Of a stretch of DNA of 64,000 nucleotides, positions 23,062-34,215 are shown in pieces. This DNA is from Congeria kusceri (Eukaryota; Mollusca; Bivalvia; Myida; Dreissenidae). The stretch spans positions 55,806,681-55,870,680 of the forward strand of contig CM051025.1 of NCBI GenBank assembly GCA_027627225.1, given 5' to 3'. The notes beneath the pieces are model-generated. The model was not told where the DNA came from and searched no databases. It was given only the letters and a program-made list of their open reading frames with translations. The translations under genes were made by a program, and so were the position numbers. Numbering within the stretch: the first letter of the stretch is position 1; every line of letters starts with the position of its first letter.

Positions 23062-24178
23062 TAATGCCGCCCATCAAAGATGGCTGGGTATATTGGTTTG
23101 CTAATGTCGTTCGGTCGGTCTGCCGGTAGACCATTTGTGTTTCCGCTCTCTAAGTCCAACAGTTTTCATTGGATCTTCCCCAAACTTTACGAAGATTTTT
23201 GAGGAAATAATATCTCAGCCAAGTTCGATAATCAGCCAAATTACCCCAGGAATTGCGGAGTTATGGCACTTGAATTATATAAAATTGTAGTTTTAAGCCA
23301 TTTCTGCTCTCTAAGTCCAACAGTTTTCATCCGATCTCCACCAGACTTGATGAAAATGTTTGTGAGCATAATGGATTGGCCTGATTCGATAATCAGCCAA
23401 ATTGCCTCAGGAACTGCAAAGTTATGGCCCTTGCATGATCTTAATTTGGCCTTTTTAGCTGTTTTTTCCCTCTAAGCCCAACAGTTTGTATCCGATCTTC
23501 ACCAAACTTGGTGAAAATCTTTTTGGGCATAATACAATGGTCAACTTTGATAATCAACAAAATCACCCCAGGAACTGTGGAGTAATGGCCCTTTAATTAT
23601 CTAAAATGAGCCTTTTTAGCTGTTTCCGTGCTCTAAGTCCAACAGTTTTTATTTGATCTTCACTAAACTTGATTAAACTTTTTGAGACTATAATATCTTA
23701 CCCAAGTTTGATGATCAACCAAATAGCTCTGGAAACTGCAGAGTAATAGCCCTTGATTTACCTAATATTGGTCATTTTAGCAGTTTTGGCTCTCTATGTC
23801 CAATTGTTTTCATCTGATCTTCACCAACCTTGATATTTTTGTTTGATTTTTGTTTGTTTGTTTGGATTTTGTTGCAGTTTTTAACATTATATCAGTCATA
23901 TCACGGTGGTCAGTTAACCTACTCAGACTTTTCCTGGGCAAGCGTTTTACCAGTACTAAGTGCACATACTAATGCCAGTAACAGACAACTGCCCTACTTG
24001 ATTCAGAGGTAGGGGGAGAAGGGCCGAGAAATAATTTCATGACCAATCACCACGCAAGTTATGTGGCCGGGCTGGGGTTCAAACTCACGATCCCCAGATT
24101 GACAGTCCAGCACTCTACCAACTGAGCTAGCCTGGCCTGGCTTAAACATGATATTTTAAAGATTGCTGTTAACCTAGA
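23062..24178 (+). repeat. Family D, copy 3, interrupted by a SINE
   Basis: The head cccatcaaagatggctggg (23071 on) is followed by four to five units like those of 11399-12250. A minus-strand SINE splits the last unit at its gatatttt word. The end of the element, displaced by a further insertion, is at 24883-24911. Confidence 0.85.
23840..24148 (-). mobile_element. tRNA-derived SINE, minus strand
   Basis: Reading the complement, the tRNA-like head has an A box in GGCTAGCTCAGTTGGTAGAG and a B box in GAGTTTGAACCCC. An unrelated body follows, then a tail of (caaa) repeats. TGATATTTT on both sides (23831-23839 and 24149-24157) is the target duplication, confirmed by intact family D units. A second copy lies at 59346-59616. 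Confidence 0.85.
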
Positions 24179-24882
24179 GGGTTGTCTTATTTATAAGACA
24201 TGCAAAAAATTTAGTGTTACTTTTTATATTGGGCTAAATTCATTGGAATGTCTTATGGCCGAAGGACCTTCTATGTGGTGGAAATCTGAACGTTTAAATT
24301 TTTTATAAATTCCTGTTATTTGCAACAATAAAGTTATCCATCGATGTAGTTTACATAGACAACACCCAAACTGCTTAACATATGCCAAAATTTACCTAGG
24401 AAATTTAACCTGTGTATTCATCTACTGCATATATGTATAGACCGCCATTATTTACCGTGTAAACACTCAACTTTATTAATAGAATCAACTGACCAATAGA
24501 AATGACGAAATGTCCTAAGTTAGCAGATTCATCTATGAAAGTGAACACACAGATACACAGTGGCGATTATTGAGATTTATTTAGAAATGCAAAGGTGTGT
24601 AGGTTTATCCAAAAAGAAAGTGTCATTATAAATATATTTATGGAACATTAATTAGGAATGGTTTATCTGCCCAGGCATGTAACTTTCATTGCAATCCGTT
24701 CACAATAACTATCTAATTTCGGGATGTAAAAGTTGCTATCACAATCCTGTTGGAAAAATATAGACAAAGAAGGGAAACTTTCCACCACAGAAATGGTCCT
24801 TCCCCAGTTATGCCCTGCAGCGAATATTGTCCAAGTAACAAAGTAGCTCAATATTCACCCAGCGCTAACAAGTGCTACCTAT
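24179..24882. mobile_element. Insertion of about 700 bp with a 10-bp imperfect target duplication
   Basis: It separates the last family D unit from its terminal hairpin. ACCTAGAGGG on the left and ACCTATAGGG on the right flank it. Inside, inverted copies of aaggacc..gtggtggaaa occur at about 24263-24285 and 24778-24800. The ends themselves are not inverted repeats, so the superfamily is open; a Mutator-like element is one option given the long duplication. Confidence 0.5.
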
Positions 24883-24911
24883 AGGGGGCGTATATGTTTT
24901 AGAAACAACTC
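24883..24911 (+). repeat. Displaced 3' end of family D copy 3
   Basis: gggggcg, a weakened hairpin (tgtttt-aga-aacaa) and CTCTTGTTT are recognisable as the family D terminus by comparison with 13443-13470. Confidence 0.7.
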
Positions 24912-25011
24912 TTGTTTCTGGATTGTTTTGATTGTCAGTTGTGCTCATAGCTATTGCATTTCTGGGACCTCTTTTACATCATCTATATGCAAGAAATACA
25001 TATGCTTTTAG

Positions 25012-25820
25012 CTCACCTGAGCACAAAGTGCTCATGGGTCAGCATTTTACGTTGAGAAAGATCTAGGAATAGAAAAAGTACAGGATGCTGCTAAATAAGA
25101 GCAGAACCAGTTCTTTGAAATTTCTAAAAATTTGGTTAATGTTGGTTAATGTTATAATGCTTCTAACTAAGGTTTTTAGCTCCACTGGCCAAAGGCCAGC
25201 AAGCTTATGCCATAGCAGTTCATGTGTGCATGTGTTTGTGCGTGCATCAGTCCATCTGCAAATTTTTCCTTTAAATGACATCTTTCTCCTACACCAGCCA
25301 ACTTTGATGAAACTTCACAGAAATATTCCTTAAGTGGTCCTCTACCAAAGTTGCTCAAATGGTTAGAGTCAGCTTTACAAGATGGCCACCAGAGATATAA
25401 ATAGAACAATCTTTAAAAGACATCTCCTAAAGCCCTGGGTCGATTTTAAAATAATTCCACTAAAATGTTCCTTGTGTGGTTCTTTACCAAAGTTGCTCGC
25501 ATGGTTCCATTCTGTTGAAAAACATGGCCACCAGGAGGAGGGACCATTTTTCCTAATAAGGGTATATTTAAAACATTTAAAATCTTCTTGTCAGAAACCA
25601 CTGCTTGGATTTTGAAATAATTTCTCAGAAATGTTCCTTTGGTGGTTGTCTTCCAAAATACTTCGAATAATTTTGATTTGTTAAAAAAAATCATGACCGC
25701 CAGAGAGCAGAGCCGCTTCTCCACATATATATAGCATATGAGGGTTTTTTCACTTCTGACACTCCTTACTTAATAAGCCAGTGGAGCATTACAGGCGCTT
25801 GTGTGCCTCTTGCGAAACTT
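25012..25820 (+). repeat. Two hairpin-headed elements in series (families A and F)
   Basis: A truncated family A head (agctcacctgagcacaaagt, 25012 on) is followed at 25177 by a second head with stem actggcc/ggccag. Units with 'aaatgttccttg' and 'accaaagttgctc' run to about 25730. The end near 25793-25815 is a stem aggcgc/gtgcct followed by cttgcg. The overlapping open frames on both strands are repeat-derived. Confidence 0.65.
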
Positions 25821-25854
25821 TTTCTATTCATGAATAATTGAAAATTTGCCATTT

Positions 25855-27500
25855 TTATGCCCCCACCATCAATGATGGGGAGGCATATGGAGTTTATCCT
25901 GTCCCGTGGGTACGTACATATGTACGTGTGTACGTATATACTTATGTTCGGATTCTTGTCCGGACAATAACTTTGTCCAGCATTGGAGGATTTTCAAAGA
26001 ACTTGGCAGAAATGTTATGCATAATGAAACGGCGTGTCGCGTGCAGGTTCCTAGGTCCAAGGTCATGGTCACACTTAAAGGCCAAAGGTCAAATATAAGA
26101 CTTAGCCTTCTATCCCTGTTCAGAGCATAATTTTGTCCAGCATGGAACGAATTTCAAATAACTTGGCACAAATGTTGAGCATGGTGAGATGGTGTGTTGC
26201 ACGCAAGAACCAGATCCCTAGGTCCAAGGTCAAGGTCACACTTAAAGGTCAAAGGTCAAATATAAGAATTTAAGCCATAGACCCTGTCTTGAGCATAATT
26301 TTGCCTAGCATGGATGGAATTTCAAATGACTTGGCACAAGTGTTGAGCATGGTGAGATGGTGTGTTGCGCGCAGGAACCAGGTCTCTAGGTCCAAGGTGA
26401 AGGTCGCACTTAAAGGTCAAAGGACAAATATAAGAATTGAAGCCATAGACCCTGTCTGGTGCATAATATTGTCCAGCATGGAAGGAATGTCAAATAATAT
26501 GGCACAAGTGTTGAGCGTGGTGAGGCAGTGTGTTGCGCGCAAGAACCAGGTCCCTAGGTCCAAGGTTAAGGTCATACTTAAAGGTCAAATGTCAAATATT
26601 AAAATTTAAGCCTTCTATCCCTGTCTTGAGCATAATTTTGTCCAGCATGGAAGGAATATCAAATAACTTGGCTTAAGTGTTGAGCATGGTGAGACGGTAT
26701 GTCGTGCGCAAGAACCAGGTCCCTAGGTCCAAGGTCAAGGTCACATTTAAAGGTGAATGGTCATTGAAGCCGTAGATACTGTCTGAAGCATAATTTTGTC
26801 CAGCAGGGAGGGATTTAAAACTAACTTGGCCGAAGTGCTAAGCATGGTGTGTTGGTGTGTTGCGCGCAAGAATCAGGTCCTTTTGTATAATGTCAAGGTC
26901 ACACTAAAAGATCAAAGGTCAATTTAAGCCATAGACCATATCCTGAGCATAATGTTGTCCAGCAGGGAAGGATTTTCAAACAACTTTGCATGAGTGATAA
27001 GCGTTACATGTATGCTGCAGTGTTGCATGCAAGAACCAGGTGCCTTGGTCCAAGGTCAAGGTCACACTTTAAGGTCAAGTATATGTATATATATTAAGAT
27101 TCTTGTCCAGGCAATAACTCTATCCAGCTTTGAAGGATTTTCAAATAACTTGGCAGAAGTGATAACCATTTTAAGAGGATGTGTTGCTGGCAAAAACTAG
27201 GTCCAAGGGCAAGGTTACTTAAAGGTCAAAGGTCAAGTATAAGAATTAAGTCCATGGATGCTGTCTGGAGCATATTTTGTCCGGCATGAAAATTTTTCAA
27301 ATAACTTGGCGGAAGTGGTAAGCATTATGAGATGGCATGTGGCGTTCAAGGGCCAGGTCTGTAGCTGAAAGATCAAGGCCATTAATCAAGGTCAAATAAT
27401 TTTCCAGGGCATAACAGTCATGCATGCAGGGATTTTCAGATAAATTGGCAGATATTATCACAATCACCAGATGATGTGTTGCATGCACAAACCTGACTTG
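25855..27500 (+). repeat. Hairpin-headed tandem-unit element, family G
   Basis: The head stem is cccccaccatc/gatgggg (25860-25882). Nine or so units of about 168 bp follow, each with 'cataattttgtccagcatgg', 'aacttggcacaagtgttgagc', 'aagaaccaggtccctaggt' and 'ccaaggtcaaggtcac'. The 168-bp step is read from 'gcataa' at 26124 to the next at 26292. Later units decay. The open frame 26289-26609 is repeat-derived. Confidence 0.85.
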
Positions 27501-28580
27501 TGAAGTTAGTGAATTACTTCAGTTAATTCAGGAGTGTGCAAAGCATAATTTAAAAATGATAAAAGGCATTTTGTTAATTTTGCACAGAATGATTTAAGAT
27601 AGCAAGAGTAAGTGAAGCATACAAGAACCATAACTAATAATTGCCTTAAAGTTTTAATTACTACCCTTTATTGATTTTTTGTCAGGACTAAAACTGTATT
27701 GTGATATCCAAATTACTTCAAACAATAAGAGAATACAAAATTATTTGTAAGCATACAGAAAAAGCGGCACCATGTAGAAATAGCTGCATTGGTGGGGGCA
27801 TCCATGTCTGTAGATACATTTACAGTTTTAAAAAAAATACAAATAAAGATATTCAGCATCCCATGTTGACTAGCCCAAAGGGGAGCTAAAAAAGGGCAGG
27901 GTGCTGAGCCCTGCTATTTCACCCTTGATCTAAAAAACAACAACAAATAAATCCCTATTTTATGGTCAGTCACCATCCAGCGTCTATCTTCCATTGTCCC
28001 TTGTCTGTTGTAAGCAATTCACTTCAAACTCTTGCTTTTCTGTAACTGCTTGTTGGATTTTAACCATACTTGGCAGGACATTCCTATGGTTGTAGTACCA
28101 AATTCCTAACATTCATTGGAATATATTTAAAACACTGTTTGTCATGGCAACCAAAAGCTAATTAAATAAAACACATTCGAAACCACTTCTTGATTTTTTT
28201 TCTCAGAAATCACTAAAAAGATTCTAAAATAATTTCACAGAAATGTTCCTTATGCGATGCTCTACAAAATTCTTAAATTATTTCTTCTAGTCAGAAACCA
28301 CTGGTTGTATTTTGAAATAATTTCACAGAAATAAGTTGGGTTATTATACCCCTACTTTTTGAAAAGTGGGGGCTAAATAGGAATCTTGAATGATGGTCCA
28401 TATGCTTAATGTCTGGAAGGATTTTAATATAACTTAAGATTATTATTCCCCATGACCATGTACGTTACCCATGCTTGTTTGTCAAGGTTAAATATTTGTG
28501 TTTTACGCAAGGATCAGGTCTGTAGCTGAAAGTTTAAGGTCACTCTTCAAGGTTTAGGTCAAAATAGTTATTCAAGACAT
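27501..28580 (+). repeat. Degenerate tandem-unit fragments and one element head
   Basis: 27960-28335 holds units with 'tttcacagaaatgttcctta'. A fresh head (stem ccccta..tagggg-like, cccctactttttgaaaag, 28347 on) is followed by a short family-G-like piece with 'caggtctgtagctgaaag'. 27501-27960 has nothing recognisable. Confidence 0.45.
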
Positions 28581-28904
28581 ATATTGTACACTTTCATTTC
28601 AAGTGCATTTTTTTCTCTGATACAGGTCATTTTGTCAGTCAAAACATTGATCTTCGTCAAAGCACCACAAGTGCAAAGCTCTTCATCTGTGTCAAAGCCA
28701 TATCTGGGGTATTAATTATCTTTAGAGATAGTTCTAGTTAATTCTGGGAAAAAGTTAATTAATTCTGGGAAATTTTGTAGATGCTGTTGTATAAACATTG
28801 ACATTTTTTATGTTTAATGCATTTCTAGTTGCAATCACTGTATATTGTTAAATGGAATTTAATTGTAGTGACTGTTTATTAACAACATGCTTAATCATTT
28901 CCAG

Positions 28905-30426
28905 GTAGCACCTTTATATGAAAAGACTAAAACAAAAGAGAAGAAACAATCTGTTGATGCCATGCAACAAATAAAACAGAAGTTTCTTAAAAGGTCAAAA
29001 AGTGTCATGAAAGCATTGAAACAGGAAGTAAGTCAACAGATAGGCAGTTTGTCCTCACCAGATACAGAACATGAATCTTTTCATGAAGATAGCAGTGTCA
29101 CCACTCTATATCATAAGCAACAAGAGAACTTGGTCATGCTTCCAAATGCACAAAGAGAGTCTCCCGTTGAAAAGGAGGATATTGCTACCAAGGATACTAA
29201 TTCTGGGATGTTTTACCTCTCTTCTGATTCACAGTCAGATATTGAATTGTTAGCGAGAATGAAACACAGTTTAAGTTTACCGGAAAGTAATTTGCCAGTT
29301 ACATGTATAAATTCTGATGAAAAACGAAGGAAGTGTGGTGGCTTGCATGGAAAAAATGTTGTAAATCAGGAGAATGTGGATTTTAATGCCAATGGCACAA
29401 ATGAAGAAAAGGCTAAAAATCAGTTGTCAGATTCCATGAACATTACTGCTATAGAAAATGATCGGGAATCAACCATTGTTTCAGAGAGTCCCATAAATGG
29501 TCAAGCTGTGGATTGCAAGTGCTGTAGACATAGTCCACAATCAGGGGGTAATTTAAATGCAGTTCAAACGAACTATCAACCTGAACAAACTTCCAACACT
29601 AATTTATGTTTAAGAAGGAATGTGGCTTGTTTAATGAACTGTGCCAAAGCAATTCAGTCTGGACTAGATGGTGCGGAATCTCTTGACTGTGTTGGTCATT
29701 TAGCCTTAGAGAAACAGTTATCTGAAAAACAGGCTGAAGATGGTAATGAAATGACTTTCAATGAAGGAATCAACCTGACTTCACCTCTAAGGCAGGCCCA
29801 AAACTGTCAGGATAACACACCTGTTAAACAGCTTTTGAATTCAGCACAAGGCCAAGTGTCAGAAGCAGATGTCATTGAAACTATCACAGAAAGTTCCAAG
29901 TCATATCCTTCAGTCATTGTACAAACACCACACACAGATGCTTCAACAGCAAATTTTTCAAGTTCATATTTTACACCTATACCAAGTCCATCCAGAAGAA
30001 CATCCAGAAGAACATCCACAAGAACATCCACAAGAACATCCACAAGAACTGTTGGACAAATTCAGTTATGCCAAACTGTTGCAAACCGGAACATAACGAA
30101 TTTTACAGATTCAGACAGAAGCATGTCGTCCACTCCCAATGCACAAGCCAGCTGTTGGCAAGATATGCCTATGAATTGTTACAACCATTGTTCCACTTGC
30201 CATCCCCAGCAATTGCCATTGACAATGAATTCATGGGATCCAAGTATGCTTCAATGCCCCTTCATTCGAAGAAAACTTTTTGAGGAAACACAGCAAAGGC
30301 CAAGAATGCAACGTTGCGCAGAAGGTGATGCCGATCACTACCTTGCCGGGCCATGCATGCAACATTCCCATACTTACCCAGAGTTACCCATTGAAAGCCA
30401 AACAAATGAGTGTTTAAATACTTCAG
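28905..30426 (+). CDS. Gene 1, fourth visible exon: Ser/Thr-rich linker
   Basis: This 1522-nt exon lies between atcatttccag and CAG|GTAAAT, in phase 0 and out phase 1. The 507 residues start with a Lys-rich amphipathic stretch (EKTKTKEKKQ, then QIKQKFLKRSKSVMKALKQE) that could form a helix or bind lipid or nucleic acid. A long polar region of apparently low order follows, rich in Ser, Asn and Gln. It contains PVEKED (29163-29180), which fits the PxExx(acidic/aromatic) pattern known for TRAF6 binding, and a run of RTS-type repeats encoded by a 12-bp tandem (about 29993-30051). It links the ubiquitin-like array to the death domain. No folded domain is recognised. Confidence 0.88.
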
Positions 30427-32279
30427 GTAAATGATAATTTCAAGATGCAATGACATTGGCCATTGTGAACTTGTTCAAAAATTTAAGGGAACAATGTTAT
30501 TGCTATGGTATTTTCAATGTTTGTAAGATTTGTCTTGTATAATATTTGAGATTTATGAAACAAGTATTTCTCAATTAATTCATGATAACTATGAATTTCT
30601 GTTTAATTCATTTGTTTCTTAGACTGAAGTCATTGAAAGAAAAATTGCCTATTGAGGGTTGAGTGTGAAACTGTTTCATCTGCTAAACATTTCTATATTG
30701 GAAACAATAGTTTCACGCTCAACTTAATAGGCTGCCAAAATTCCAGGATGAGATTACCATAGTGATGTTCCACCATAGCGATATTTTTTGACAGACCTTT
30801 GATTTTTAGCCGGGTTTTTCAACGAAAAATTTCGGCTTATAGATAAGCGAAAACCGGACGTTTGGGCGGACAGTTTGGCGGACGGTTTGCAATGTCGTTA
30901 ACAATTTGCGTTAAAGTTTTGTATTCCTGTCATATTTCAAAAAGTTCTTGGTCAATCTTCACGAAACTTTACAGAAACTCTCCTTCGATGGTCCTCTACC
31001 AATGCTGTGAAAATGGTTCCACTTCACTGCACAAGATGGCCGCCAGAGCTAAAAATATAATTATGTCTAAATGCCATTTTCTTCTAAACCTATGGCTAGA
31101 TTTTCAAATAATTTTACACAAATGTTCATTTAGTGTTCCTCTACCAAACTTAGTCAAATGGTTCCGCCTCACTGCACAAAATGGCCACTAGATCTACAAA
31201 TAGATTTTGCATTTAAGTTTCATATTACTGTCATATTTTCAAAAGTTCTTGGTCAATCTTCATGAAACTTTACAGAAATGTTCCTTGGATAGTCCTCTAC
31301 CAAATCTTTGAAAATGGTTCCGCTTCACTGCACAAGATGGCCACCAGAGCTAAAAATAGAATTATGTCTAAACGCCATTTTCTTCTAAACCTATGGCTTG
31401 ATTTTCAAATAAATTTACACAAATGTCGTTTAGTATTCCTCTACCAAACTTATTCAAATGGTTCCGCCTCACTGCACAAAATGGCCAATAGAGCTAAAAA
31501 TATAATTTGCGTTATAGTTTCGTATTCCTGTCATATTTTCAAAAGTTCTTGGTCAATCTTCATGAAACTGTACAAAATGTCCCTTGGATGGTCCTCTACC
31601 AAACCTGTGAAAACGGTTCAGTTTCACTGCACAAGATGGCCACCAGAGCTAAATATAGAATTATGTCTGAACGCCATTTTCTTCTAATCCTATGGCTAGA
31701 TTTTAAAATAATTTTACAAAAAATTTTGTTTAGTGTTCCTCTACCAAAATTATTCAAATGGTTTCGCCTCACTGCACAAAATGGCCACTAGAGCTAAAAA
31801 TATAATGTGCATTAAAGTTTTGTATTACTGTCATATTTTTTAAAGTTCTTGATCAATCTTGATGAAATTTTAACTTGTACATGTACCCCCATCTGCAAAA
31901 TAAAAAATCTGGCTTTAATGCGGTTTCCGCATTTTTCTCTTGTTTTATAAACATGTTTCTGTTGCTTTATCAGCATGATGATAAAAGTGATTCACAAACA
32001 AAAAGACTGTGTCTTGATAGCCAATTTGTCACATGGTGTTCCGACTGTATATAAGATTGTTGTGTTGCATATGCCCATTTTATACAGTAAAATTGAAGAG
32101 ATGTACAAAACACTTTTCGCCATACATAAAAAAGTCAAAAGTATTATTAGTAATGGCCACATGATTTTTGTGAAAGAGAAACAAATATTTTATTGTAGCC
32201 TAACATATATATTTTACAATATTACTTACCTAAAAATTCTATTGTTATGTTTCAAAATGTTTTTTTAATTTTATTGCAG
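30427..32279 (+). other. Intron of gene 1 with a hairpin-headed element
   Basis: Phase-1 intron from GTAAAT at 30427 to tttattgcag at 32279. It contains an inverted pair near 30655-30730 (gttgagtgtgaaactgttt and aatagtttcacgctcaact) and the family I element below. Confidence 0.85.
30807..31946 (+). repeat. Hairpin-headed tandem-unit element, family I
   Basis: Its head is near 30809-30835 (agccggg..ttcggct). About four repeats of a double unit carry 'ttggtcaatcttcatgaaac', 'gcacaagatggccaccagag' and 'tctaaacgccattttcttct'. It ends with stem AATGCGG-ttt-CCGCATT (31917-31933) and TCTCTTGTTTTA. Open frames at 30862-31791 come from this repeat. Confidence 0.85.
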
Positions 32280-32545
32280 GCATTTCAACAAATTTAATAC
32301 TTAAAGTGAGTCAATTAGTTGGTAATGACTGGAAGACTTTACTCCGAAGACTAGGTGTTGATGAAACTTTCATAGATAATTTGGATAGTCAGTTTCGCAA
32401 TATTCAGGAAAAAACGTATCAAGGGCTTCTAGCATGGAAACGGAATCACGGAGCTGCTGCAACATTTGATATATTAGGAGCATGTCTGAAAGAAAGTGGA
32501 TTAACTAATGTTGCAGAACAAATCAATGGAAATTTTACGACATAA
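32280..32545 (+). CDS. Gene 1, last exon: death domain
   Basis: It follows tttattgcag; one base plus the base carried from 30426 makes a Gly codon, and the frame ends at TAA 32543-32545. The 88 residues contain a death domain (about the last 75): VSQLVGNDWKTLLRRLGVDE, then the acidic helix IDNLDSQ, then TYQGLLAWKRNHGAAATFDI and LGACLKESGL. The conserved Trp of helix 2, the LGVDE turn and the YQxLLxW motif are those of FADD/TNF-receptor-type death domains. Death domains assemble homotypically, so this end should recruit another death-fold protein (family knowledge). Pairing with ubiquitin-like repeats is unusual. Confidence 0.9.
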
Positions 32546-32557
32546 GCATATACTGTT

Positions 32558-32563
32558 AATAAA
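32558..32563 (+). promoter_or_regulatory. Possible polyadenylation signal of gene 1
   Basis: AATAAA lies 13 nt after the stop codon. If used, the 3' untranslated region would be only about 30-40 nt, so a more distal signal cannot be excluded. Confidence 0.45.
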
Positions 32564-32805
32564 CCAAAGTGATTATACCAGCTTGAATGTATTATATTTA
32601 CAAGACAAAAATTTTAATAATGTGAAGGAATTTGTTTGTAGTTGTACGATTTGATTGGAAATAATTTTTCTAAATTCTGATACAATGATGACTTTTTGAT
32701 GTAAATAATCTGATAATATGTGCTGGCTAATTGATACTGACAGATTGATATTTATCACATGCTATACCTTGTTTCCCATGTAATACAACCATTACAAATA
32801 TTTCT

Positions 32806-33153
32806 ATCTTACACATGTGTAAGATAACATTTTGAGCGTTTTCATTGGCTACGTATTCTTTAACTGACCAATCAGATGACGTTATTTTGGTGAAATGACG
32901 TTGTCAACATGAAATGACGTCACGTCAGTACACAACTTTTTGGATTTATCAATATGTTTTGGTAACATTAGAAGATTTTTGTTTTGTTAAAAAGCATGTG
33001 ATAAAAAAGATCTGACACTCGTCATTTTATACCATATTTTATTAAACTTGTCCAGGAAATTCATTAGTAAGCTCGCCAAAGGCTCGCTTACTAACAAAAT
33101 TCCTGAACTCGTTAAAATAAAATATGGTATGAAATGACAACTCGTGTCAGATC
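32806..33153. mobile_element. CRE-rich palindromic element, copy 1
   Basis: It opens with a perfect 20-bp palindrome (32806-32825, centre acatgt). Then come several TGACGT motifs, including a full TGACGTCA at 32915-32922, and a long imperfect hairpin (33009-33153) whose arms start gatctgacac and whose centre is gctcgccaaaggctcgc. A structurally parallel segment is at 63194-63434. Confidence 0.65.
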
Positions 33154-33469
33154 CCATATTTAGAACATGTTCTCTTTGATTGGATTACCTTGTATACTTC
33201 AACTCAAGGACAACTTAACAATGTCAGTAGATATTACATGGATACTTTTTTTAGTTTTCTGATAATTCTCACAGATAACTGTTTACTAGATTTTGAGCAA
33301 TTCACCAAGTTTGAAAGAGATTGACCCAGAAATAAAACTAAGATAACATCATAATGGTGCAGATTCCTTCAATTAGTGGCACATCTTGGTAAAAATTCAC
33401 ATACAAATAGTTAAATCTCTGTGGTCAGTTTTTATCCATCATGCATGGTTAGTTAGGTGTTATGGTAAT

Positions 33470-34215
33470 TTGGGAAGCATTATAGTGATTGTCCTGTCAG
33501 TCGGTGATTCCATTCGAGGTTGAATAGAATTTACCTTTTTGTCTAGCACCAACACCACTTATTACAACTCTTGATTACCTACACAGTTGTTGCTTATGAC
33601 CATTTCTAATCCACCCATATCACCCAACCTCACTTTGACGAATTCACCCAACCTCACCTTGACCTTGACCTAATTTGGACTTTAAATAATTCAAATGGGC
33701 TATTTCTTGGGTAACTAGTAGCACTTCATCTAGCACCAACACCGCTTACTACAACACTTGGATACTTACACAGTTGTTGCTTATGACCATTTCTAATCCA
33801 CCCATATCACCCAACCTCACTTTGACCGAGACCTAATTTGGCTATTTCTAATTCAAATGGGTTATTTCTTGTTTAACTAGATTTTATCGTTTCATCTAGC
33901 ACAAACACCGCTTATTACAACATTTGGATACTTAAACAGTTATTGCTTATGACCATTTCCAAATCACCTTTATCATCCAACCTCACTTTGACCTCGACCT
34001 TGACCTAATTTGGAAGTGAATAATTCAAATTGGCTATTTCTTGGTTAAATAGATTTCACCATTTTTTTCTACCGCCAACATAGCTGACAGCAACACTTAA
34101 ATACCTACACAGTTGTTGATTATGACCATTCCTGATCCGCTCATATCACCTAACCTCACTTTGACCTTGACCGTGACCTAATTTGACTTTGGAATAATTC
34201 AAATGGGCTGTCCAC
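33470..34215 (+). repeat. Tandem-unit element, family J, long copy
   Basis: Four units of about 165 bp with 'ctagcaccaacaccgctta', 'cagttgttgcttatgaccat', 'cccaacctcactttgacc' and 'aattcaaatgggctatttc' occur, the same family as 17522-17971. The head is reduced to gaagcattatagtgattgtc; the end is indistinct. Confidence 0.8.

Larger units (their letters stand above)
16226..28904 (+). other. Intron of gene 1 (12.7 kb), filled with mobile elements
   Basis: Phase-0 intron from GTGAGA at 16226 to the acceptor atcatttccag at 28904. Contents are listed below. Unassigned stretches are 18075-18712, 19442-19755 and much of 20095-22250. Confidence 0.8.

Noticed and set aside
23840..24148. A tRNA gene with a GTC-like anticodon region on the minus strand
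   Set aside because: The tRNA-like part is followed by a fixed non-tRNA body and a (caaa) tail, is flanked by a target duplication and has a second copy at 59346, so it is a SINE.
26289..26609. A 106-residue frame with internal repeats
   Set aside because: It spans two 168-bp units of family G; the repetition is that of the DNA units.
30862..31791. Several 90-140 residue open frames in series
   Set aside because: They share one peptide pattern because they are translated from the tandem units of family I; similar frames occur in other repeats.
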